DNA of 51,781 nt from Microvirga massiliensis (GTDB taxonomy: Bacteria; Pseudomonadota; Alphaproteobacteria; Rhizobiales; Beijerinckiaceae). Below are positions 35,576 to 45,300 of this stretch, piece after piece. Within the stretch, counting starts at the first letter, position 1. Each line of letters opens with the position of its first letter. The position numbers and the translations under genes were made by a program. The notes under the pieces are model-generated. The model worked only from the letters and a program-made list of their open reading frames with translations. It searched no databases and was not told where the DNA came from. The stretch is taken from assembly GCF_001006805.1 (NCBI RefSeq), contig NZ_LN811355.1, forward strand, positions 41,164-92,944, read 5' to 3'.

Positions 35576-36685
35576 GATCGCACCTCCTGATCAGATGGTG
35601 CGGCATGGCCGAAAGGAAATCCGGGGGCAGATGGCCAACTTCAGCAGAAAAACCGCCGCTTGTGCTGCGATGGTAAACGCTTCCGTACGCATGCCGGGGA
35701 CTGATCGATCAGAAGGGCTTGCCTGTCAGGAAGCGCGAGCGCCACCCTTTGCCGTTAGCGAAAGGTTCATTGTAGCTCGGGTGCACTCACCAAATAGACA
35801 GAACCGCGATAGTGCTGGCCCGCGGCACCAACCCGGGACATATCCTCTACGGTCACTCCTGCGGTCTCACAGTCGAAGCAGAATCATTCTCTGGCCCCGC
35901 TGGTGCAGATCCTTGAAGCCGGCTCCACCCCAAGTTCCAAAGTCGTGAATGCCACCTGGCTCGCTCGCACGACGACGAGTCCTATCCTGATTTTCGCCGT
36001 GTACTACAGTGCCAGCAACACTCACCCATGCGTCAGTCATCAGACCCGGTAACGACCATGACGGAGACGCCGAAAACGGGATTGGAAGCTCTTGAGAGAG
36101 TTCATCTGGCTGGGGCGGCTACGACATCGTCGGTGTAGGCGCTTCTCGGCGATCGCATTCTGTGCGCGCTGCGCAGGCGCAGAAATTTTGTCGGCACAGA
36201 AAATGAGCTACGACTTCTCGAACAGGTTCCAAGGCAGGACTTCCGGCTTACAAGTGGAGCGCATGACCTTCTCAGACCTGGGCTTCCTTTGCTCAAGAAT
36301 GGCGCTCACGGTCGTCCCGGCTCTGCTGCGGCTGTCACGACACTCGTACTGGACCAACGAGAGAACGGCGGACCATGCAAAGATCTCTCCCGGATTCAAT
36401 GCGGGGCACGCTCGAGGTAGCCCAGCAGAGGCGCACCGCGCGACTGCGACCGTGTGAACTGCACTCGTGGAGGATGCGCGCGCACACAAATGCACAAGTC
36501 GAGAGCGTGTCAACGCTAAATTTTCCAGGCACCATACGCACATATCCCAACCTCGGCGATGGATTTGGGGATTGAGCCGGCCCGAAACCCGGGTCAGGCT
36601 CTTTCCAGATGTCGCGAACAGGGCAGCAGCTCTCGGCTCGATCGAGAGTAGTGCTGGTCGCGGCCACCAGATCGAGGATTGCACC
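35576..36685. other. Long gene-poor gap
   Basis: About 1.1 kb with reduced GC. No frame resembles a protein and no tRNA, hairpin terminator or repeat was identified. It probably contains divergent promoters for 34664-35575 and 36686-37948. Confidence 0.3.
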
Positions 36686-37948
36686 ATGCCTACACCACCT
36701 CTTCGTCCCGCTCCTTGGCACTCCAAGACCGAACCGGTTTTCCGGCTCAATGAGCTCGCTGCCGATTACCGTCGTCACCGGGATTTGCATCTCCTGTCCG
36801 GCGGCATGCACTCCCCGCCTATTCCGCGGCAGCTTCTCGAGGCTGCGGACCAGGCGCAGCTCTCGTGCCGGCAGATCGCCACGTTGCTCGACCTGAGTGT
36901 CTCAACCGTCCGCGCTGCCCTCATCCGGGCCGGGTATCAGCCCCGCACGACGGAGCCGGCCAGCGTGGTGGAGTTGGCTGTCCCGACCGACGATGAATGC
37001 GCTCCAGAAGAGATGATCGCTGACGATGCGTCAGCGCCTCCTGACGCTGAGCGCCCGGATTTGGAACCCGGAGAGGCTGACCCACGGACGGCTTCCGCCG
37101 CCAAGACGGTCGCGGATGCCATCGCGGCCAGCCTGAAGGAGCGTGGCTTCCTGCCGTCGCGCGCCGAAGTCGCACGCAGCACGAAGCTCTCCTACGAGAC
37201 CGTGCGCAAACATTGGGAGGCTTCGCTCCCCGACGACGTCGCACGCAGGTCCGCCCCGGCAGACGCTTACCTGACCTACCTGCTCGAGGCTGCGGTTGCT
37301 CGCACCTCGATCATGTCCGGGGATGACGCGCACCAGATCACTCCGTCTCTGATTGATGCGATCACGACGGCCCGGGTGCCGGCCTCATGCGCGGCACAGG
37401 CATGCGGCTGCCACGAAGCCGACCTGATCCGCGCGATCGGGGCGGCGGGCGGCAAGGTCATCATGGACGACGAAGCGCCCGGGACATGTGCACAGAGGCT
37501 GACGCCCGACGGTGTCCGCTTGCTCGCCAGCCTCGACCTGCCGATCACCTTGGCGGCCGAGATTGCCGGGGTCGCGCCGCAGACGATGCGGATCAGGGCG
37601 AAGGAGCTCGGCGTGTCGTTTGTGAAGGGCATGGCAGGCGGGCGGAGCAGGCCGGACATGGCCTCCGAGGCTGCCAGTTCCGCAACCACTGACGAGGCGC
37701 TCCCCACGAGTGATCCTGGAGCCATCGAGGTGCTGGCCCGCGATCTGTGCCGGCACGCCGGACACGACCCGGACGAGCGTGCGGCCGGGGTCTACGGCAT
37801 CGACGGCGCGTTCAGGTTCGACGGCGTGTTCGACAGCCCCGAAGGCGGTTTCTCAACGCCGTGGTCGTTCGTCTGGCGCGCCTTCGCACCCCGGGCCGCC
37901 GCAGCCGTGCAGGCCCTGGAAGAAGCAGGCTTCCAGGTCAGACGCTGA
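36686..37948 (+). CDS. Multi-helix-turn-helix DNA-binding protein
   Basis: A 420-residue protein with at least three helix-turn-helix-like segments: LSCRQIATLLDLSVSTVRAA (59-78), LPSRAEVARSTKLSYETVRK (156-175) continuing HWEASLP, and ITLAAEIAGVAPQTMRIRAK (287-306). An acidic linker (100-135) joins the first two. The second segment closely resembles the helix-turn-helix of the replication initiator (VALRSGLSRPTVHKHW). The last 80 residues, with AGVYGIDGAFRFDGVFDSPE, look like a separate small domain. ATG 36686 is chosen; the longer frame is Arg-rich and unlike a protein. Probably a plasmid regulator or partition-type protein, but no ParB or RepB signature is seen. Confidence 0.62.
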   Translation: MPTPPLRPAPWHSKTEPVFRLNELAADYRRHRDLHLLSGGMHSPPIPRQLLEAADQAQLSCRQIATLLDLSVSTVRAALIRAGYQPRTTEPASVVELAVPTDDECAPEEMIADDASAPPDAERPDLEPGEADPRTASAAKTVADAIAASLKERGFLPSRAEVARSTKLSYETVRKHWEASLPDDVARRSAPADAYLTYLLEAAVARTSIMSGDDAHQITPSLIDAITTARVPASCAAQACGCHEADLIRAIGAAGGKVIMDDEAPGTCAQRLTPDGVRLLASLDLPITLAAEIAGVAPQTMRIRAKELGVSFVKGMAGGRSRPDMASEAASSATTDEALPTSDPGAIEVLARDLCRHAGHDPDERAAGVYGIDGAFRFDGVFDSPEGGFSTPWSFVWRAFAPRAAAAVQALEEAGFQVRR

Positions 37949-38089
37949 CGCCGCGAGAACATTCCCGGATGGCTCGAGCCGTCCGGGATCCCGGGGCTGC
38001 GGCAGATCAATTAGTTCAAATTCAATCCATCGCACTCACGCAGCGTGCACGGCCAGCGGGCCACACGTCTCATTCTTCGCGAGCCCACA

Positions 38090-38929
38090 ATGAAACTCCT
38101 GCTCCCCAAGGTTCTCGACCACCTGACGAACAAGGCAATCGTCTGGTGTGACCTAACCGGCCCCCATTCCTTCCGTCGCGCCCATTCGAGCACCATCGCG
38201 TTGGCGCCTCAGATGGCACGCGCGGAGAAGTTCATCTTCGACTCGCGGACGGACAACGATCACGACTTCGTCGGTGCGGTTCGGGAGACGGCGCTCGAGA
38301 TGATGCAGGCGGGGCTCTTCCACCTTCCCCATCCCGTCACGTGGATCGAAGACCCGTTCGAGAGTGAGCCGGACAAGCGGCACTTCTACCTTTGTATCGA
38401 GCATGGCACCAGGATCGAAGTGCGCATGTTCCACGGCGCCGACCTGGGGCCTCGTGGTCCCTGGCTGTCCGTGTTCGAGCCGCGCATCGAAATCGATCTG
38501 GCGGAACCGAAGCATACGTTCGCTTTGAACGGAGTCGAAATCCTGCTGACCGTGGCCGAGCCCTTGGCTTATCCCGAGCGCTTTCACGTCAAGCGCAAAT
38601 GCGGAGAGGCCGTCTATGCGCTCAAGAAGTTTCTCGTGACGCTCGCGACGGGACAAGCAGTCACCGAACGCGTCGACCGGAAGAAGAGCGCGGGCCTGCC
38701 GAAGCGCTTCCGCGATTATTCCCACACCATCATCAGGGTGCCTCTGGATGAGACTCCAGGACACACCGATCCCGGTGCCGCCGGACCCAAGCGCCGGAAG
38801 CATCTCGTGCGAGGCTACACCTGGGGCAAGAACACGCGCCCGCTGGAAGAGCGGCGCTGGATCGCGCCGTTCTTTCGTGGCTCGGCAGAATTGGGCGAAG
38901 TTTCTCGATCCCATACGGTAGTCGGTTGA
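38090..38929 (+). CDS. Hypothetical phage/plasmid-type protein, 279 residues
   Basis: Begins MKLLLPKVLDHLTNKAIVWC. The middle is beta-rich (RHFYLCIEHGTRIEVRMFHG, WLSVFEPRIEIDL), followed by a helix (RKCGEAVYALKKFLVTLATG). The end HLVRGYTWGKNTRPLEERRW then IAPFFRGSAELG resembles the VRGH-x-R...I-PFWRG endings of small uncharacterised phage and plasmid proteins. No catalytic motif seen. It lies between the HTH protein and the methyltransferase fusion on the same strand. Confidence 0.6.
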   Translation: MKLLLPKVLDHLTNKAIVWCDLTGPHSFRRAHSSTIALAPQMARAEKFIFDSRTDNDHDFVGAVRETALEMMQAGLFHLPHPVTWIEDPFESEPDKRHFYLCIEHGTRIEVRMFHGADLGPRGPWLSVFEPRIEIDLAEPKHTFALNGVEILLTVAEPLAYPERFHVKRKCGEAVYALKKFLVTLATGQAVTERVDRKKSAGLPKRFRDYSHTIIRVPLDETPGHTDPGAAGPKRRKHLVRGYTWGKNTRPLEERRWIAPFFRGSAELGEVSRSHTVVG

Positions 38930-39262
38930 GTGATCTAACGTAGTTGAATCCGGCCTTCGCAGAACGAGCTGAAGCACAAACGTCAATTTCTGCCCAGCAT
39001 CGCTGCGGTGCTCAGAGAACGCAGAGCTGGTGGAAAGAGTAAGCTGCCGTGGACAGCGGCAACCAACAGACGCTCCAGACAATAGACGACCGTCTCAGGG
39101 GAGAGAGATTCCGTGCGCCCGATGTCCTGGGCCATTGAGACATCGCCCGCACATCCCCTGCTCGCCGGAGGGTGGATCGCTCGAATTTTATCCATCTCCC
39201 TCACGGGAATTGCACAGCCGCCCTGGCATGGGTGCCCGCGACCAGTTTCCGGAGCCCAGGCC
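38930..39262. other. Intergenic gap before methyltransferase fusion
   Basis: About 330 bp without a supported gene. The in-frame extension of the downstream gene from 39113 is Pro/Trp-rich and not protein-like, so this is taken as leader and promoter. Confidence 0.3.
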
Positions 39263-41380
39263 ATGAGCGAATCCGCATCCCTTTTTCACGACAGCATTTC
39301 ACGCGTCGAGTCCGAGAACGCGATCTCGGAGGCAATCGATTCTGACGTCCACGCGCAGATAGCGACAAGCACGCTGCGCGCTACCAGAAAAACCCGGCGG
39401 ACCAAGAAGTCTCCGGATGGCATGCCCGTCGACGAGGCCGCTGCGGAAGAGCGCGCGCTGCTCGAGAACCTGAAAACGGTTCGTGACCGGTCTCTTGAGC
39501 TGCGGCGTCGGGCGGTCGCTCAGGCGTTCGAGTTCGCGGACCAATGCCGTGCCTTCGCGGAGAGACTCCCGAGCGCTCAGGTGCTCGCGTTCATCGAGCA
39601 AGAGTGCCGTATCCCGCGAACGGAAGCACAGAGCTACTTGAAGCTCACCGAAGTGCTCGGTCCGGAGCGTGAGATGCTCCAGGAGAGCGCCGTCGAGGTC
39701 CCGGTCCTGTTCCAGTTGCTGAAGCAGCCTGAGGCCGTACGCACCGAGGCCTTGAGCATGCTGCGCTCCGGGCGAACCCTGTCGCGGGCCAGCCTCCGTG
39801 CGCTGCGGCAGGACGTGCTCGCCGGTGAGGAGCGCGGCAAGCCGGACCGCAGTCCCATCAAGGAACTCCAGCGGGCGGTGCGAACCCGGGCGCGCAACTT
39901 CATCGAGCGGCTCCTTCAGGATCTTGCCGGCTTGGCGAACGCCTATGCGGCTCTCTACAACGAGACCGTCCCGGAAGACCGCTCGCCCGAAACGGTGGCG
40001 CGGGTCGACGCGCTGGCAGCCGATGCGCGCCGGCTTGCGGATCGCCTTGCTGCGGCTGCCCCGGCGGACCTGTTCACCGCAAGGCCAAACGACGGACGCT
40101 CTTGGGGGCAGGTCTACAGCACCCTGCGCCTGATCGCAGATCGAAAGCTGTGCCTTGATGAGGACTGGTCCTGGCCGGAAACCCATCCGCTCTGGATGGA
40201 GGAGATCTTTCACAAGGACCTCGTTTGGGCCCTCGGCCAGGAGATCCCGGAGCTGGAGGGTCGCCGACGCCCCATTCCGAAGGGGGTCGCGCCGCTCGAC
40301 TGCAAGCCGCGGAGTGCCGCCTCCCGCCCCTCTTCTGCGTTCCAATACACCGTGCTCGAGCTCTGTGCCGGTGCGGGCGGCCAGGCGATCGGCCTGCACG
40401 CGGCCGGGTTCTGGCACGCCGGCATCGTCGAGAACAACCCGGAGGCGGTCGAGACGCTGCGGACCAATCGTCCATCGTGGCCGATCATCGAAGCCGACCT
40501 GAACACGCTTGATGTCTCCCAGTTCAAGGGCGTCGATCTGATCGCGGGTGGCCTGCCCTGCCAGCCCTACTCGCAGGCGGGGCACCGCCGCGGCGCAGAA
40601 GACGAGCGCGATCTCTTCGACCGCACGCTCCAGATCATCGAGACCGTCCGCCCGAGGGCTGTGATGATCGAGAACGTCGTGGGGATCACGCATGTCACGC
40701 ACATTCTGCGGCGGCTCTCGGTCCTTTCGGCGCTCGAGAGCCTCGGCTACGACGCCGAGTGGCGCGTGATCGACGGGCCGAGCTTCGGCCTGGGGCAGAA
40801 CCGCCGCCGCGCCATCCTGGTCGCGATGCAACCCGGCCTGATGCATCGGTTCCGCTGGCCGCTCCCACCCGAGATGGCGCCGATGCCGGTGGGAACCCTG
40901 CTGAGGGACCTGATGGGAGCCCGTGGCTGGAAAGGCCTCGACAGGTGGGTCGCCAAGGCGAACCGCGTCGCGCCGACCCTGATCGGCGGCAGCGCCAAGA
41001 AGATGGGCATGGACCTCGCGCAGCCGAAATCGCGCGAGTCGTGGACCAGGCTTGGGATCAATCCCCGCTGGGTGGCGCGCGAGGCGCCGGGACCAGACTT
41101 CGAGGGCGAGCCATACCTCACTATGCCGATGCTGGCGCGGCTTCAGGACTTCCCGGACAACTGGCTCTTTGCCGGGTCGAGGCGCTGGCAGTTCCGACAA
41201 ATCGCCAACGCATTCCCGCCGCGCCTGTCACGCGTCATGGGGCTTGCAATTCTGCGCGCGCTGTCCGGGGTAGAGATCGATCTCCGGATCGCGCTCCAGG
41301 CGCCGCTGTTCAAGAGGATCGATCTTGCGGAGCTAAGAGCCCTCGAACTCGCCAGGGAACTTGCCGAGGCAGCCGAATGA
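39263..41380 (+). CDS. DUF3102-like domain fused to a DNA cytosine-5 methyltransferase
   Basis: A 705-residue two-part protein. Residues 60-335 (EFADQCRAFAERLPSAQVLA, FIEQECRIPRTEAQSYLKLT, WGQVYSTLRLIADRKLCLDE) align with nearly the whole of the free-standing DUF3102-like protein at 23516. Residues 362-690 are a C5-cytosine methyltransferase: motif I TVLELCAGAGGQAIGLHAAG, motif IV AGGLPCQPYSQAG with catalytic Cys433, motif VI MIENVVGI, motif VIII GLGQNRRRAILVA, motif IX MLARLQDFPDNWLF, motif X QIANAFPPRLSRVMG. ATG 39263 has GGAG 8 bp upstream. No endonuclease is adjacent. The fusion suggests that the DUF3102-like part directs or regulates methylation, for example at an origin or partition site. 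Confidence 0.85.
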   Translation: MSESASLFHDSISRVESENAISEAIDSDVHAQIATSTLRATRKTRRTKKSPDGMPVDEAAAEERALLENLKTVRDRSLELRRRAVAQAFEFADQCRAFAERLPSAQVLAFIEQECRIPRTEAQSYLKLTEVLGPEREMLQESAVEVPVLFQLLKQPEAVRTEALSMLRSGRTLSRASLRALRQDVLAGEERGKPDRSPIKELQRAVRTRARNFIERLLQDLAGLANAYAALYNETVPEDRSPETVARVDALAADARRLADRLAAAAPADLFTARPNDGRSWGQVYSTLRLIADRKLCLDEDWSWPETHPLWMEEIFHKDLVWALGQEIPELEGRRRPIPKGVAPLDCKPRSAASRPSSAFQYTVLELCAGAGGQAIGLHAAGFWHAGIVENNPEAVETLRTNRPSWPIIEADLNTLDVSQFKGVDLIAGGLPCQPYSQAGHRRGAEDERDLFDRTLQIIETVRPRAVMIENVVGITHVTHILRRLSVLSALESLGYDAEWRVIDGPSFGLGQNRRRAILVAMQPGLMHRFRWPLPPEMAPMPVGTLLRDLMGARGWKGLDRWVAKANRVAPTLIGGSAKKMGMDLAQPKSRESWTRLGINPRWVAREAPGPDFEGEPYLTMPMLARLQDFPDNWLFAGSRRWQFRQIANAFPPRLSRVMGLAILRALSGVEIDLRIALQAPLFKRIDLAELRALELARELAEAAE

Positions 41381-41721
41381 CCGGAGCGGCATGCTGCGGC
41401 GGGAGATGGGTCGGTTGGCGCTAAGATCCATGGTGCCAGCATGCGCGAACCGCGAGTGCCGAGGATGACATAAGTCGAGATGCAGGCGCCAGAGTTCTTG
41501 TTCCAGATCTCAACGAACTCCAGCGGCAGGACCCCGGCTTTCTTGCAGTGATGGGGATCGAGCCATGATCATCCACGTTAGCATCAGTACATGGATGCCG
41601 TGGCGCTTGGTGGCGATTCCCTTTCTCGTCGGGCAAGACCCTTCATCTCTCAGCCTTTCAGAGTCGGCCAGCGAACGTCACGGGAGCCCCCAATTACGAA
41701 TGTGCCTCGAGCCGGCCCACC
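41381..41721. other. Gap between methyltransferase and ETF-QO remnant
   Basis: About 340 bp with no supported gene. It lies between the plasmid-type block and a truncated chromosomal-type gene, so one edge of a past recombination may fall here. Confidence 0.3.
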
Positions 41722-42162
41722 TCACATGCTCACGTAGTTCGGTCCGCCGCCGCCTTCGGGGGCGACCCAGGTGATGTTCTGGTTGGGGTCCTTGATATCG
41801 CAGGTCTTGCAGTGGACGCAGTTCTGGGCGTTGATCTGGAAGCGCACGCTCCCGCCCTCCTCGATCCACTCGTAGACGCCGGCCGGACAATAGCGCTGCG
41901 ACGGCCCGCCATAGACGTCGTGCTCCGAGCGCTTCTGCAGCGCCAGGTCCGTCACCTTGAGGTGAACGGGCTGATCCTCCGCGTGGTTGGTGTTCGACAG
42001 GAACACCGACGAGAGCTTGTCGAAGGTCAGCACCCCGTCGGGCTTCGGATAGGCGATCGGCTTCACCTCTGCGAGCGGCTTCAGGCATGCGGAATCCGGC
42101 TTGCCGTGGCGCATCGTGCCGAACGGCGACCAGCCGAACAGCTCAGTGAGCCATATGTCCCG
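41722..42162 (-). pseudogene. Truncated 3' end of electron-transfer flavoprotein-ubiquinone oxidoreductase
   Basis: The translation matches the last 145 or so residues of alphaproteobacterial ETF-QO (normally about 555). It begins WLTELFGWSPFGTMRHGKPD, then IAYPKPDGVLTFDKLSSVFL and SNTNHAEDQPVHLKV, and contains the 4Fe-4S ligands in YCPAGVYEWIEEGG and NCVHCKTCDIKDPNQNITWV before the true C-terminus GGGGPNYVSM. The FAD- and quinone-binding parts are missing: similarity stops near 42162. This is a broken end, marking a deletion or an insertion breakpoint. Confidence 0.88.
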
Positions 42163-42200
42163 CTGTTTGCAAGGCCAGAATGGAACAAACTAGGCTTGTT

Positions 42201-42235
42201 GTTACTGGTCGGCCTTTCGCCTAAAGACCAGTAAC
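42201..42235. repeat. Ten-bp inverted repeat GTTACTGGTC / GACCAGTAAC
   Basis: Perfect 10-bp arms with a 15-nt loop, 36 bp from the end of the ETF-QO similarity and 88 bp after the stop of the kinase gene. It could act as a terminator for the kinase operon, though no T-run follows, or be part of the recombination junction. Confidence 0.5.
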
Positions 42236-42322
42236 GGGCGGACTCTCCACCGTCTGCAATCTCCTGATTTTCAAAATTCTCGGGACGCAATTCAACAATG
42301 CGCGATGTACTTCGCTGTATCC

Positions 42323-45300
42323 TCAATGTCCTGAACGTGTGCAACGCCAATAGACGGTCGTACCTCGCTCGCTGCTCCAGGTGAGGGATTGTCCGGAGAG
42401 GTAGAGGCGTACGTTTGCGGTCCACGACCGCCCTGCAGCAGTGCAGAGTGCGCGAACACGCCATCCATTCGCTTCAGCCTGCACATCCTGAAACTCACAT
42501 AGACCACCATTCGCCTCGGCGCGTGTCGAACTAATGACCACAGGAGCGTCAGCCAGCGTCGGCCCGCACTGAGAAGGCTGTCCCGCCCAGCGCCCGACGA
42601 AAGTTTGCGAGGCTGAAATGGCTGACGGGTTTATCAATGCCTGCTCGGTGGCCGCATCCCACTCGTCTGGCGAACTGATGTTATTCATCGCCCGGAAATC
42701 CCGGAGCGCCTCACGGGAGGCTGCTCCCCAGACTCCCTCCCCGTCGAGTGAGTAGTAGTCGAGGTCCCGCAGACGGGATTGGATCCATAGAGCATCGGTC
42801 GGATTAAGCGGGTTTCGGGTCGCACCCAGTGGCGGCGGAAACACGGACTCAGAAGGCTCTGGCGTTCCAAGCAGCGGCAAAGCCGGTGATCCCGCGGGCC
42901 GTGCCGCATCGGAGAGCAAGACCATCTGCGTCGGGCGGTCCCAGCGGTCGTCCAAGCCAAACCCATGAACCTTGCGGAAGGCCTGAAGCGCGGCGCGCGA
43001 GCGGGGTCCCCATACGCCATCTGCAAGTCCGTTGAGATAACCCAGGTGCTTCAGGCGATCTTGGACACGAGATGCGTCGGCCTGAGAGAGTAGATCAAGC
43101 AAAGGCGGCGGTGCGGCGCTGACCTCTGGCGTTTCGGCGGCAGGACGTATCTCGATTGGAGCAGGAAGCGGCGCGACTGTTGCCGGCTCTGCGGCAGTCG
43201 TTGGCGCTAATGCGTCGAACGCCGGAGGTGAGCTTTGCTCGGCTGATGGCGAAGTTATCTGTTGTGCTGCGGGCGAGACCTCAGCAGACGAGGCCTGTGA
43301 CGAAGCAGATTCCCCGGCGTCAGCGGACGGAGTAAGTGCAACGTCCACGGGTCGGCTCGGGACAGCAGGAATTTCGTGGTGAACGACCGGTCGAGAGGTC
43401 GGCAGGTGCGGCGTCCCGCCGGTTGCAAAGGCGGAACCGACAGCCAGTCCGGCGACCGCAGCCGCTACAACGCCGACGATCCCGCCACCACGTCCGATTC
43501 CCGCGGCGCTTCGCTGTTCGGCCTCCGCCTGTTTCAACGCACTCCATGCTGCCGCTACGGGCTGACCCGGCGCCGCTCTGAGCGCTCTTGCATCGGCCTC
43601 GGCCTTGCGCAGATACGTAAGCGTTTGCTGCAATCGCGCCTCTGCATCGAGGCGCACGCGAGCGATATCCGACCGCACCGCTGCGGTATCGGCAGGGCTG
43701 ACCGGGATCGATGGGTCGAACACGAACGAGCGCTCCAAGCCCTCTCGCCAGTTCACGATAGAGCGCGCCCTCCTCGGACCGAAACCATGGATAGATTCGA
43801 TGCGGCGCCGATCGACGTCTGCTGCGGTCTCAATGCCGTAGGACTTGAGTGTGATCTTGCGGGAGGGTCCGATCCCGGGGATCGTGGCCCGATCGATGGA
43901 GTACCGCTCCAGGTATTGCCGCTTCTGCAGTTCCAAGCGCATACCGTCGAGTGCCGCCAGTCGCCTGGCCTCCTCGGCCGGAAGCTTCCGGATGGTTTCG
44001 ACAAGCGACTGGGCGTCACGGCGGATCTTGCTAAAGGCAGTATTGCCAGCGGCTTGGTGCCAATGCGCCGCCACAGTGGCCCACGCATCCCGGGCCCGCG
44101 TGAGGGCCCGGCCTGTTGACGCGAGAGCGGTCGGAAGGACAGATGCGAGATATAGTGCAACTCCGAGAAGGCCAAGCCCCAGGAGGGGCCCAGGCCCATC
44201 CGCGAACAACAGCGCTGCGCCCAGGAACGCGCAGCCCGCAGCCTTCCCGATTGTCTTTAGGCGCTCCGATCGCAGGGGTTGTGAGTATTGTGCAGGCATT
44301 GCCTGCGTCGCCTGCCGCATGAGCGAAGCCAAATCCGGTGCGGGTCCCGGGTCGGGGACAGCGTTGACTGCCGCGATCAGCTGGCCCACATCGAACGGCC
44401 GGCCGGTGGCCGACTGTGGGACTATTGGCACAAAGGCCGTAAACCCAGGGTAGGCCTGCTCCATGCGACACCAGGGGCACGACGTCGCTGCGCGGAAGTG
44501 ATGGTGTGCCGCGTTCGCTGAGCAGCGCACAAGCGTAGCTTCCGCTGCATCGAGCAGCGTCATCCACTCGGCGGCGGTCGGGCGGCTGCCGCTCGCCCCG
44601 ATGGCCCCAAATGCGCGCTCGAAGGCATCAGCGATTTGCGGCGGCAGATCCATCAGCGTTGGGACATGCGGTGGCGGCTCCATGAGTGTAACTCGCCTAC
44701 GCGCCGAGTAGGCGAAGCGGAGCTCAGCGATGGCCCGTTCCATAGGCATATCGCCTAGTCCTTGGTAACGCCCAGCATACGGGTGGCGCCCCATCATCAG
44801 TAGGTTGAACACGAGGACGGCGAGGCCGAACGCGTCGTGGTTAGCCTGGCGCGTCACTTGGTCGAGCGGCTTGCCCTGCAACTCCGGTGGAGTGAAGTCT
44901 GGTACGCCGACTTTGCACGGGAACGTCCGATCTCGGTGCACAACCTGAAAGGAGTCGCTGTCGATCAGGGTGACAGTGGCATCATCTGACACCAAGATAC
45001 CGGAGTGGTTCACGTCGCCAATGACGCAGCCTGTTGCATGCACGCTAGCCACTGCCCGCGCTACGTTCGACGCGCTGCGCACTAAAAACGGGAATGTAGC
45101 CTTCGGAAAAGTTGTCTTGCGATTTGTTGGTGAGTAGAGCTGATGGATCGGCTTGTGCCCGCCCACCCGACGCATCGTGAACCCCGCGAAGGTGCCATCC
45201 CTCGCGAACAGCGCCTCGACCGGGAAGGCAACGAAAGAGGCGCCCTCGTGCCAGCCGGCCTGCACCATAGCACCGATCTTATCGCGCCGGTCTGCGGCGA

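Noticed and set aside
39299..41200. Minus-strand frame of 633 codons opposite the methyltransferase fusion
   Set aside because: Arg/Leu-rich shadow; all methyltransferase motifs are on the plus strand.
12462..41380. Interpretation of the methyltransferase block as a prophage
   Set aside because: No capsid, terminase, portal, tail or lysis genes were found; the initiator and small cargo genes fit a plasmid-like element better.
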